A stretch of DNA of 64,000 nt, taken from Microcaldota archaeon (GTDB taxonomy: Archaea > Micrarchaeota > Micrarchaeia > Micrarchaeales > Micrarchaeaceae). The position numbers and the translations under genes were made by a program. The notes under the pieces were generated by a model that had not been told where the DNA came from, did no database searches, and saw only the letters and a program-made list of their open reading frames with translations. This document shows positions 1 through 7,440 of the stretch, one piece after another. How positions within the stretch are numbered: the first letter of the stretch is position 1; each line of letters starts with the position of its first letter. The stretch lies in contig DAHVQB010000003.1 of NCBI GenBank assembly GCA_027317945.1, positions 62,001 to 126,000 of the forward strand. Direction: 5' to 3'.

Positions 1-56
1 GCACCATTAAAGCGCCGCATATGCGCCAATGAATTACCCCTTTGTAGAATCAATGA

Positions 57-68
57 TATATATTTATA
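57..68 (+). promoter_or_regulatory. TATA box for the C/D-box sRNA
   Basis: TATATATTTATA lies about 25 bases before the C box of the sRNA that follows, the normal archaeal TATA-to-start spacing. No protein start lies at that distance, so the promoter most likely serves the RNA. Confidence 0.5.
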
Positions 69-84
69 GCTTGAAGCAGTTAAA

Positions 85-150
85 CCTCTGTGATGAGCGA
101 GATGATCGCTGAGCCTCACGGCTATGACGACAAGTAGGCGGGCTGATTGT
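85..150 (+). ncRNA. Probable C/D-box guide sRNA
   Basis: The boxes appear in canonical order: C (GTGATGA, 90-96), a 12-base guide, D' (CTGA, 109-112), a 12-base spacer, C' (a TGACGA variant, 125-130), a 12-base guide, and D (CTGA, 143-146). Flanking AAAC and GTTT could form the short terminal stem. Archaeal C/D sRNAs bind L7Ae, Nop5 and fibrillarin and direct 2'-O-methylation of rRNA or tRNA at the base paired five nucleotides upstream of D or D'. Both 12-base guides have the expected length. A TATA box sits at the right distance upstream. The D'-C' spacer is slightly long and C' has one mismatch, so the call is probable, not certain. Confidence 0.68.
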
Positions 151-273
151 TTATCTTGAGGGCGTTGACTGCATGCGCCACGCGCCCATGCCGGGAGCCA
201 CGGATGTCCCGCATATTGGTCAACAAGATAAAAAAAGCGCGACGAAATATGAGCGACCTGCAACAGTGGTATT

Positions 274-942
274 ATGTACAGTCCGACGACTAGGAAGTTC
301 CTATCCATAAGCAACGTAAGCATGCTTGGCATATGCGAGACCAAGGCGCTGGACTCGATGCTTGGCAAGAGGCGCGTTACGCTGGCCATGAAAGCCGGCA
401 CGGCGGGACACGAGAGGCTTGAGGAAGCGCGGCCCAAGATGAGCAAGGAGGAGGTAGTGAAAAGGATAAGCGGCGGATTGAGCGTTGAGGTCAGAGAGCT
501 CTCCATATTCGATGAAAAGCTGAAGATAGTAGGGAGGATAGACCAGCTCAACGTAACCGGAACGATGGAGAACGGCAAGAACACCGGCATAATAATTGAT
601 GACAAGTATCCGAGCACGCCGCCTGGCAATTATGGGATAACTTTATACCAGAAATTGCAGCTATCGTCTTATGCGGTCGGGCTTTCGGATTCAGAGCTGT
701 ATGGCAGGATATGCAGCGTGGTCGGGGCGAGGATAACTTACAGGGACAGGGATACCGACGCGATCATAAAAGAGCTCGACATGGACAGGCAGAGGCTGGA
801 AACGTGCAAGGTAAATGTCCCTATTGCAGTGCAGGACGCGTGGGGAGTGTACCGCGGCGGCCAGGCACCCATACACAGGAGGTTCGACGTGGAACGGGGC
901 GAATGGGTCCGATGCTACTGCGAGGCCAAAAGCGAGACATAA
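274..942 (+). CDS. Cas4/Dna2-like PD-(D/E)XK nuclease
   Basis: This 222-residue protein has the order of motifs of Cas4-type RecB-family nucleases. An N-terminal 'LSISNV' segment with one cysteine (C21) comes first, then a histidine in 'AGHE' near residue 46. The acidic core follows as 'GRID' and 'IIDDKY' (D-x-K, near residues 88-111), then 'KLQLSSYA', the QxxxY helix, and a closing C-Y-C pair near residue 215. The scattered cysteines fit the Fe-S cluster of Cas4/AddB-like enzymes, which cut or resect DNA ends. No cas genes or CRISPR array lie nearby, so a repair role or a stand-alone Cas4 homologue is more likely than CRISPR adaptation. The GGTATT just before the ATG supports this start. Confidence 0.72.
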   Translation: MYSPTTRKFLSISNVSMLGICETKALDSMLGKRRVTLAMKAGTAGHERLEEARPKMSKEEVVKRISGGLSVEVRELSIFDEKLKIVGRIDQLNVTGTMENGKNTGIIIDDKYPSTPPGNYGITLYQKLQLSSYAVGLSDSELYGRICSVVGARITYRDRDTDAIIKELDMDRQRLETCKVNVPIAVQDAWGVYRGGQAPIHRRFDVERGEWVRCYCEAKSET

Positions 943-1038
943 ATCAATATTAATCTATATTGCTATAGGGATTGGGCATGTGTCGCGCACAAGCATTTTA
1001 CCGCGTTGTTTGATGCATGCCACTCATGGTGCTAAAAA

Positions 1039-3729
1039 ATGTTGAGCAAGGACGAGCTTAGAGGGGAATTCGCAAAAAAACCGGAGCGCTTCTACGCGAC
1101 AAAGACATTCGAAGACGAGGGGTTCATAAGAAAGAAATGCACGGAGTGCGGCAAGAACTTCTGGACAGTCGACAGCCAGAGGACCTTGTGCGGGGATTCA
1201 TCCCATGAAGCCTATTCATTCATAAAGGACAAGCCGCGCGAGATAGGCTATGAGGAATTCTGGTACAAGTTCGCTGACTTTTTCGAGAAGAACGGCCATA
1301 CCGCCATAGACAAGTATCCTGTGGTCAGCAGATGGCGCCAGGACCTCTACTTTACAATAGCGAGCATCCAGGACTTCCAGAGGATAGAGAACGGCAAGAT
1401 GAGCTTCGAGTATAGCGCCAATCCGCTCGTAGTGCCGCAGATATGCGTGAGGTTCCCAGACATACCGAACGTGGGCGTCACGGGAAGGCACTATACCGCT
1501 TTCATGATGGCAGGCCAGCACGCCTTCAACTACCCTGATGAGGGCTACTGGCGCGACCGTACGATAGAGCTAAACTACAAGTATCTGACGACTGTGTTGG
1601 GGGTAGACAAGGAGAGCCTAACTTATGTAGAGGATGTATGGGCCATGGGGGACTTCTCTGAATTCGGCCCGTCACTCGAGTTTTTCTCCAAGGGCCTGGA
1701 GCTGGGCAACAACGTCTTCACGGAGTTCGAGTCAATCAACGGGAACGTGCAGGAGCTTAAGAGCAAGGTAGTCGATGTTGGCTGGGGATTGGACGCGAGG
1801 GAGATATGGTATTACGCAGGCACCCAGACCGCATATGATGCCGCATTCAAGAACGAGATGGAGTACATAAACGGGCACAGCCCAGTGAAGCCCGACAGGC
1901 AGCTTTACGCCAAGATAGCCGGAGTTGCAGGCAAGGTGGATTTCGCCGACGTGGCGCACGGCTCGGAGACCGAGAAGAAGCTCATACGCAGCGCGGGCGT
2001 TAGCGAGGCCGAATATTACGATATAATAAAGCCCATGCAGGCGGCGTACGCCATAGCAGACCATTCAAGGTGCCTGCTTTTCACCATAAGCGACGGGGCG
2101 CTGCCAAGCAACATAGGCGGAGGGTACAACCTAAGGATACTCCTGCGCAGGATGCTGGACTTCATGGCGCGCTACCACATCGACATAGACATAATAAAGC
2201 TCATGGAGATAGAGGCGCGCGACGTCAGCCGCCTGTACAAGGGGCTCGATGAAAACCTCGACGAGATATCTAACGTGATAGACATAGAGAGGAGGAGGTA
2301 TGAGGCGACCAGGGCAAGCGCAGTGAAGACCGTGACAACGCTGATGGACAAGGGCGAGAACCTGACGGTGGAGCGCATGAGGACGCTTTATGAGAGCAAC
2401 GGCGTGACGCCAGAGCTGGTGTCGACGATTGCCGCCTCTAAGGGCATGAAGATAGAGCTGTCCGAGGAGGCTTATGGCAAGATAATAAAGGGAGATTTCG
2501 TAGAGGGCAAGGAGCGCAAGAAGGAGGCAAAGGTTGACATGGACGTCTCGGGCTTGCCGAAGACCATGAAGCTGTTTTATACATCAAAGACCGAGGACAT
2601 TGAGGCTGATGCAAGCGTGCTTAGGATCAGGGGCAACATGGCGGTGCTGGACCGCACGCCGTTCTATGCGGAGAGCGGTGGACAGGAAGCGGACCACGGA
2701 TCCATTGGCAACGCCAAGGTCACGGATGTGCAGAGCGTCAACGGGGTCATAGTGCACATGCTGGACGGCAAGCTGGATTTCGGCGAAGGCGCCAAGGTCC
2801 ACTGCTCGGTGGACCAGGAGCGAAGGATAAGGCTCATGGCGCACCATACTGCAACACATCTGATGAGCGCGGCGGCCAGAAAAGTGCTTGGGCCGCATGC
2901 ATGGCAGGAGGGCGCCAGGAAGAGCGCGGACAAGGCGCATATAGACATAGCGCACTATGAGAGGCTTAGCGAAGCGCAGGTGCAGAAGCTTGAGGACACT
3001 GCCAACAGCTACGTTGTGCATGGGATGAAAGTCAAGATCGAATACCTGCCGAGGAGCGAGGCCGAATCCAAGTTCAGCTTCTCGATATACCAGGGCCACG
3101 GCGTGCCATCAAGCGAGCTCAGGATGGTCGAGATTTATGACCTGGACGGCAAACTGCTCGATGCGGAGGCCTGCGGCGGACTGCACCTCGAGGGCCGCGA
3201 GTCCATGATAGGATTGATAAAGATCATCGCATCATCGCGCATACACGATGGCATAAACAGGCTCGAATACGTCGCGGGACCGGCTGCGGTCGATTACATG
3301 AAGAGGCTGGACGGCAGCATACGCTCGCTCGCGAGCGTGGCAGGAGTGGACCAGGACAAGCTGGCACAGAGCATAACATCGCAGATAAAGGAGCTCAAGG
3401 ACTACAAGAAGGAGCACGAGAGGCTTGCGAAAAAGCTTGCAGACTTCATATCCGAAGGGCTCCTTGACAAGGGAGACAGGATAACCGAAAATCTCGACTA
3501 CGACAGGCGCATGCTCAGGGAGATAGCAACCAAGGTGGCGGACTCGAGGAAGGGCGTTGTGGTCATGCTGTACAACGGCTCGGGGTATGTGGTGTGCGTT
3601 TCAAGCGATGATAAGACAGGCGCGCTGGATTTCATAAAAGGCAACGCAAAGAACGTTTTCGGGGACGCCCAGTTCATGGGCGGCGGATCCGCACGCATAG
3701 CGGAAGGCCGTATCTCTCCCGGCGAATGA
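1039..3729 (+). CDS. alaS: Alanyl-tRNA synthetase, archaeal type
   Basis: This enzyme attaches alanine to tRNA-Ala and edits mischarged Ser/Gly-tRNA. At 896 residues it has the usual archaeal length. The N-terminus carries the archaeal zinc-binding insert (CTECGKNFW...RTLCGD...H). The class II catalytic core has 'RWRQDLYFTIASIQDFQ'-type motif sequence. The editing domain has HHTATH near residue 602 and CGGLH near residue 711, which together form the metal site. The C-terminus ends with 'GGGSARIAEG', as in other AlaRS C-Ala domains. The ATG is preceded by GGTGC at suitable distance. carS follows after 18 bases in the same direction, so the two are probably co-transcribed. Confidence 0.98.
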   Translation: MLSKDELRGEFAKKPERFYATKTFEDEGFIRKKCTECGKNFWTVDSQRTLCGDSSHEAYSFIKDKPREIGYEEFWYKFADFFEKNGHTAIDKYPVVSRWRQDLYFTIASIQDFQRIENGKMSFEYSANPLVVPQICVRFPDIPNVGVTGRHYTAFMMAGQHAFNYPDEGYWRDRTIELNYKYLTTVLGVDKESLTYVEDVWAMGDFSEFGPSLEFFSKGLELGNNVFTEFESINGNVQELKSKVVDVGWGLDAREIWYYAGTQTAYDAAFKNEMEYINGHSPVKPDRQLYAKIAGVAGKVDFADVAHGSETEKKLIRSAGVSEAEYYDIIKPMQAAYAIADHSRCLLFTISDGALPSNIGGGYNLRILLRRMLDFMARYHIDIDIIKLMEIEARDVSRLYKGLDENLDEISNVIDIERRRYEATRASAVKTVTTLMDKGENLTVERMRTLYESNGVTPELVSTIAASKGMKIELSEEAYGKIIKGDFVEGKERKKEAKVDMDVSGLPKTMKLFYTSKTEDIEADASVLRIRGNMAVLDRTPFYAESGGQEADHGSIGNAKVTDVQSVNGVIVHMLDGKLDFGEGAKVHCSVDQERRIRLMAHHTATHLMSAAARKVLGPHAWQEGARKSADKAHIDIAHYERLSEAQVQKLEDTANSYVVHGMKVKIEYLPRSEAESKFSFSIYQGHGVPSSELRMVEIYDLDGKLLDAEACGGLHLEGRESMIGLIKIIASSRIHDGINRLEYVAGPAAVDYMKRLDGSIRSLASVAGVDQDKLAQSITSQIKELKDYKKEHERLAKKLADFISEGLLDKGDRITENLDYDRRMLREIATKVADSRKGVVVMLYNGSGYVVCVSSDDKTGALDFIKGNAKNVFGDAQFMGGGSARIAEGRISPGE

Positions 3730-3747
3730 TATGGTTTGGTAGTTTAA

Positions 3748-4266
3748 GTGGACGCGCTCTCTCTCTTATATTCCATTATTATATACCCGATAATCTACAT
3801 CTTCCCTGCTTATGCCGCGAACGGTGCGCCGGTGCTATTTGGAGGTGGCAGGCCCCTTGACTGTGGCAGGCGCTTCATGGGAAAGCGGATATTCGGAGAC
3901 CATAAAACGATAAGGGGGCTTGCGGCAGGATTGGTAGCCGGCTCCCTGGTGGGCGCCATAGAGTACCCGTTCTTCCCTTACATGCCGTACATAGCAATAG
4001 GAATGGCGGTAGGCGCCATGGTGGGCGATCTTTTGGGCAGTTTCATGAAGAGGAGGTTCGATGTAAAATCCGGCGCAAGCTTGCCGATGATCGACCAGTA
4101 TGGATTCTTCGCATTTGCGCTGCTGTTTGCTTACTCGATTGACGCGGGGCAGCTGCTTGCGGTCGGTGCGGCCGGACTCATTTTCATAACTGTGCTAACC
4201 GGCATACTGCACCTGCTTACCAACATGGGTGCCCATAAGCTGAAACTTAAGAGCGTCCCGTGGTAA
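3748..4266 (+). CDS. carS: CDP-archaeol synthase
   Basis: This integral membrane protein transfers CMP from CTP to digeranylgeranylglyceryl phosphate, giving CDP-archaeol, the branch point for archaeal polar lipids. The family signature is clear: 'PAYAANGAPVLFGGG', 'PLDCGRRF', 'GKRIFGDHKTIRG', and the second conserved block 'GDLLGSFMKRR' followed by 'MIDQYGF'. About five hydrophobic segments span its 172 residues, the normal length for the former DUF46 family. The start is GTG. Together with the GGGP synthase at 49.4 kb it gives two steps of ether-lipid synthesis in this window. Confidence 0.93.
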   Translation: MDALSLLYSIIIYPIIYIFPAYAANGAPVLFGGGRPLDCGRRFMGKRIFGDHKTIRGLAAGLVAGSLVGAIEYPFFPYMPYIAIGMAVGAMVGDLLGSFMKRRFDVKSGASLPMIDQYGFFAFALLFAYSIDAGQLLAVGAAGLIFITVLTGILHLLTNMGAHKLKLKSVPW

Positions 4267-4286
4267 ATGCCGCTTTGGGATGCAGT

Positions 4287-4310
4287 TTCCGCGTGCGGAT
4301 TTGAACCGCC
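4287..4310 (-). other. Orphan tRNA T-arm-like sequence
   Basis: On the minus strand GGCGGTTCAAATCCGCA forms a four-pair T stem with a perfect TTCAAAT T loop. It is followed by CGCGGAA, which looks like a 3' acceptor strand with an A discriminator. No matching 5' acceptor (TTCCGCG) or D arm is present upstream. It could be a tRNA 3' fragment, the 3' half of a split tRNA, or chance. Confidence 0.25.
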
Positions 4311-4357
4311 CATAGAAGCATTAAAAATTCTATCACACAATAATAGATTGTCTTGAA

Positions 4358-4834
4358 ATGAAACTTTTCCCTACCAATGCAGGAATAAGTCTGCTGAGAG
4401 GCACGATAATGCTTGTGAAGGAGAACGGGGGCTCCATGGACGTGTCCGAACTCGCCGATGAATCGGAGCAAAACGTAGACAGCCTTCTGCCCCTAATAGA
4501 GGCCTGCAGGATGCTGAACCTTGTGGCCGTAGAGGACGGCGAGATAAAGCTGACCAAGGAAGGGGACAGGATGGACATGTCGAACTTCACGGATATACTG
4601 GCCAAGAGATTGGCAATGGTCGAGCCATTCAAGTCATCAATCGCAATACTTTCCGCGCGCGGAGACGAGATATCTACCGAGGACTTGGCCAGGGCGCTGA
4701 TGGAGAAAGGCATAATGCTGCACGGAGACTTCAGGATGGGCAGCGTGCTGCTGAAGTCGATGATGCTAAAATGGGCTGTAAGGACAGGCATAGCATCATA
4801 TGACGAAGTATCGGATTCATGGAAGCTGAAATAG
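4358..4834 (+). CDS. Stand-alone AAA-associated C-terminal domain protein
   Basis: This 158-residue protein resembles the AAA_assoc_C domain (PF09821), which normally forms the C-terminal extension of NitT/TauT-type ABC ATPases. It starts with a winged-helix-like part ('LLRGTIMLVKENGG', 'DVSELADES', 'DSLLPLIEACRMLNLV', 'GEIKLTKEG') and ends with the helical half ('MLKWAVRTGIASYDEVSD'). Here the domain is its own gene, convergent with the ABC ATPase at 4842-5615, which stops right after its ATPase core and lacks this extension. The split suggests that the two act together, with this protein as a regulatory or sensor subunit. The family assignment is from pattern memory. Confidence 0.7.
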   Translation: MKLFPTNAGISLLRGTIMLVKENGGSMDVSELADESEQNVDSLLPLIEACRMLNLVAVEDGEIKLTKEGDRMDMSNFTDILAKRLAMVEPFKSSIAILSARGDEISTEDLARALMEKGIMLHGDFRMGSVLLKSMMLKWAVRTGIASYDEVSDSWKLK

Positions 4835-4841
4835 CGCGGCC

Positions 4842-5615
4842 TCAATCGGTGAGCAGCCCATAGACTTCGTCCGTAAGGTCGACGAACTTGCGTGACCTCT
4901 TGTTCCTGGGATAAGGCAGATCCACCTTTATTATCTCCTTTATCCTTGAAGGCCTATCCGAAAGCACTATTATGCTGTCTGACAGCTCTACCGCCTCCTC
5001 CACATTGTGCGTTACGAGGATCACGGAGCTCACGGATATATTCTTGTTCTTCAGCATGTACACGATGTCTGCCCTGAGCGAGCCTGCCGTAAGCGCATCT
5101 AGGGCGCTGAATGGCTCATCCATAAGAAGCACCTTGGGCTCCGAGGCTATCGCCCTGGCTATGCCGACTCTTTGCCGCATACCGCCGCTCAGGGAATTCG
5201 GATATGAATGCTCGAATCCCGAGAGTCCGAACTTTTCCAGCAGTGCATTAGCGGTCTGTTCCTGCTTCTCTTCATCCAGGTCCGAAAACGAGAGGCCCAG
5301 CTTTACGTTCTCCACGTTCGTAAGCCAGGGAAGCAGGGCGACGTCCTGGAATACGAATGATATGCCTTCCGTCGGGCCCTTGATCTCATTGCCGTAGTAG
5401 CGCACCTTTCCGCTCCTGGCGGCAACAAGTCCTGCCATTATCCTTAGCAGTGTGCTCTTGCCGCAGCCGCTGGGACCTATGATCGAGACGAACTCCCCCT
5501 CCTTCGCGGAGAAAGAAACCCCGCCTATTATCATGCTTTCATACTCGCCGCGGCTGGCGTTGGTGAACGCAAAGCTAACGTTCTGCAGCTCCATCACGGT
5601 CTGTTGCCCCTTCAT
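4842..5615 (-). CDS. ABC transporter ATP-binding protein, NitT/TauT type
   Basis: This 257-residue ATPase has all core motifs: Walker A (GPSGCGKST), a Q-loop (VFQD), the signature LSGGMRQR, Walker B with D-loop (VLLMDEPFSALD) and the switch histidine (THNVEEA). The spacing and 'LPWLTNVENV' are typical of nitrate/sulfonate/taurine-type importers. It sits three bases downstream of the permease gene and is translationally close to it. No periplasmic binding protein gene is nearby, so the substrate cannot be named. Its usual C-terminal AAA-associated domain is missing and appears to be encoded separately at 4358-4834 on the other strand. Confidence 0.92.
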   Translation of the reverse strand: MKGQQTVMELQNVSFAFTNASRGEYESMIIGGVSFSAKEGEFVSIIGPSGCGKSTLLRIMAGLVAARSGKVRYYGNEIKGPTEGISFVFQDVALLPWLTNVENVKLGLSFSDLDEEKQEQTANALLEKFGLSGFEHSYPNSLSGGMRQRVGIARAIASEPKVLLMDEPFSALDALTAGSLRADIVYMLKNKNISVSSVILVTHNVEEAVELSDSIIVLSDRPSRIKEIIKVDLPYPRNKRSRKFVDLTDEVYGLLTD

Positions 5616-5618
5616 CGT

Positions 5619-7289
5619 CTAACCGTATATTTTTGCCAGGTTCCTGTACAACCTTTTCCAAAGGAAGGTATTTATGATTAATATCATCACAGTCAGGTTT
5701 ATCAGTGCAAGTATCATCAGGGGGAAGTTGCCTGTGTTCAATGCATTATCCAGGAACAGCCCTATGCCAGTATGCACGGAACTCAGCACCATTGTGCTTG
5801 CGCCGCTGCTGCTTATCCCGGACGTGGTGAAGTATTCGGCCACTATGCTGGCGTTCCATTCTGCGGCTATTGCGGTTATGCTTCCGGTGACCAGGCCCGG
5901 AACGATCGCGCCTAGGTAGACGTTCTTCCATGCCTTAAGCCCCTTGATCCCGAACAGCTTCTTGACCTCGAATATCTCGGGACGCAAGGTCCTGGTGCTG
6001 GCGATGACGCTGAATATTATGTACCATATCCCGCTAAGGAAAAACACTATAAACGCGATAAGTTCGCTATGTGCGGGCACGCTGCTCAGCCCGGCCACTA
6101 TGACAGGCAGCAGTATGGTAGCGGGTATCGAGGCGAAGATCTGGAATGCGAGCAGGTATGCGCGGGCGTGCGGCGTCTTGAAGACAAGGTACACCGATAC
6201 GGGTATCGCTATGGCCACCATGACCGCGAACGCGACCCATACGCGCACGAACGATGCGCCCAGATTAAGGAGCGTTGTGTACTCGTTGGACGGCAGGCTC
6301 GGATTCAGCAACCCGGAGAAGTAAAGGAGCAGGAGTATTGCAACAACCCCTATCACAACCCCATATATCGTGGATGCTCTGCCTGAAGTTGGCGCAAGAG
6401 CCTGCTCCGCTTTCGTGTGCATGCGATAACGCTTCTGCCTTTTGACGCGACGCGGTTTTTCACCTGCTGCGCCAAGCGCAAGCTTGCCCAATGCATTCTT
6501 TACCTTGGCGCCGCCGTCGGAAAGCGCCTTGATGAGGCTCGTGCTTGAGAGGGCATGCGGGGGCCTGCCGCCATGGGCGCCTGACGCGCTGTACCGCATG
6601 AAGTACTTCTCCATGGGGCTGAATACCAAGAACCTTGTGGCGATCACGAACGCTATGAAGACTGCTATCCCTATCCCGTAATCGATGAAGTTGCCTGATG
6701 CAGCCAGGTGCGTAAGCATGACACCTATACCGTAGCTAGCCGAATATCTGGCCGTGCCTGTCGAGAATATCTCGCTTGTGACAAGATAGAAAAGGCCGAT
6801 GGACCATGAGAGCACGGACTGCTCCACGACCCTGGGCATGGCAGCCGGTATGAATATCTTCCTTAACTGGTCGATTATGCCCATGTCGTACAGCCTAGCC
6901 AGCTCTATGAACTCGTTAGGAAGCGACTTTATCGCTTCATATACGGCGAACGCTATGTTCCATGTCATGCTGGTGAATATCAGGAACACGATCGCGGCGT
7001 TTATGCCTATGAAGCCCGGCAATATCAATACGAAAAACGCTATCGCGAGCGGGAAGAACGTTAGTATTGGCAGCGTCTGGAAGACGTCCAATATCGGCAG
7101 TATTATGCGCTCCGCGGTCTTTCTCCTCGCGGCGTATATGCCTATGGCCAAGCTGAATATTACAGACAGGAATAGGGCTATGAACATCCTGAGCCAGGAC
7201 GCCCCCGTATTAAGGACCAGACTTGCTATGAGCGCCATCAGCCCCGTCATATACGTAAATGGGCATTGGGTTAATATATTACTTTCCAA
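5619..7289 (-). CDS. Fused double ABC permease (NitT/TauT type)
   Basis: This 556-residue protein joins two BPD_transp_1-type permease halves. Each half has about six membrane segments and an EAA-like cytoplasmic loop: 'EFIELARLYDMGIIDQLRKIFIPAAMPRV' in the first and 'EIFEVKKLFGIKGLKAWKNVYLGAIVPGL' in the second. A basic, disordered-looking linker ('KPRRVKRQKRYRMHTK') joins the halves near residue 280. The fusion means one polypeptide can supply the whole membrane channel for two ATPase copies. It is upstream of, and almost touching, the ATPase gene. The protein is about twice the length of a bacterial SsuC/TauC. The substrate is unknown because no binding protein is seen. Confidence 0.88.
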   Translation of the reverse strand: MESNILTQCPFTYMTGLMALIASLVLNTGASWLRMFIALFLSVIFSLAIGIYAARRKTAERIILPILDVFQTLPILTFFPLAIAFFVLILPGFIGINAAIVFLIFTSMTWNIAFAVYEAIKSLPNEFIELARLYDMGIIDQLRKIFIPAAMPRVVEQSVLSWSIGLFYLVTSEIFSTGTARYSASYGIGVMLTHLAASGNFIDYGIGIAVFIAFVIATRFLVFSPMEKYFMRYSASGAHGGRPPHALSSTSLIKALSDGGAKVKNALGKLALGAAGEKPRRVKRQKRYRMHTKAEQALAPTSGRASTIYGVVIGVVAILLLLYFSGLLNPSLPSNEYTTLLNLGASFVRVWVAFAVMVAIAIPVSVYLVFKTPHARAYLLAFQIFASIPATILLPVIVAGLSSVPAHSELIAFIVFFLSGIWYIIFSVIASTRTLRPEIFEVKKLFGIKGLKAWKNVYLGAIVPGLVTGSITAIAAEWNASIVAEYFTTSGISSSGASTMVLSSVHTGIGLFLDNALNTGNFPLMILALINLTVMILIINTFLWKRLYRNLAKIYG

Positions 7290-7410
7290 CTTTGTTTCGT
7301 GCTGTTTCGCATTCCGTGCCGCAACGTAAGCGCAGCCGCATTCCGGCCCCTATTGTACAATGACAAATATGCCTGTCAAACTGCACATATTATATATCTT
7401 ACAAGATGTG

Positions 7411-7419
7411 TATAATATA
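7411..7419 (+). promoter_or_regulatory. TATA box upstream of the 703-residue membrane protein
   Basis: TATAATATA lies about 26 bases before the ATG at 7441. That spacing predicts a nearly leaderless transcript starting at this ATG and argues against the upstream ORF-track start at 7360. Confidence 0.5.
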
Positions 7420-7440
7420 GAGAGAAATGCGGTGGTCGGC

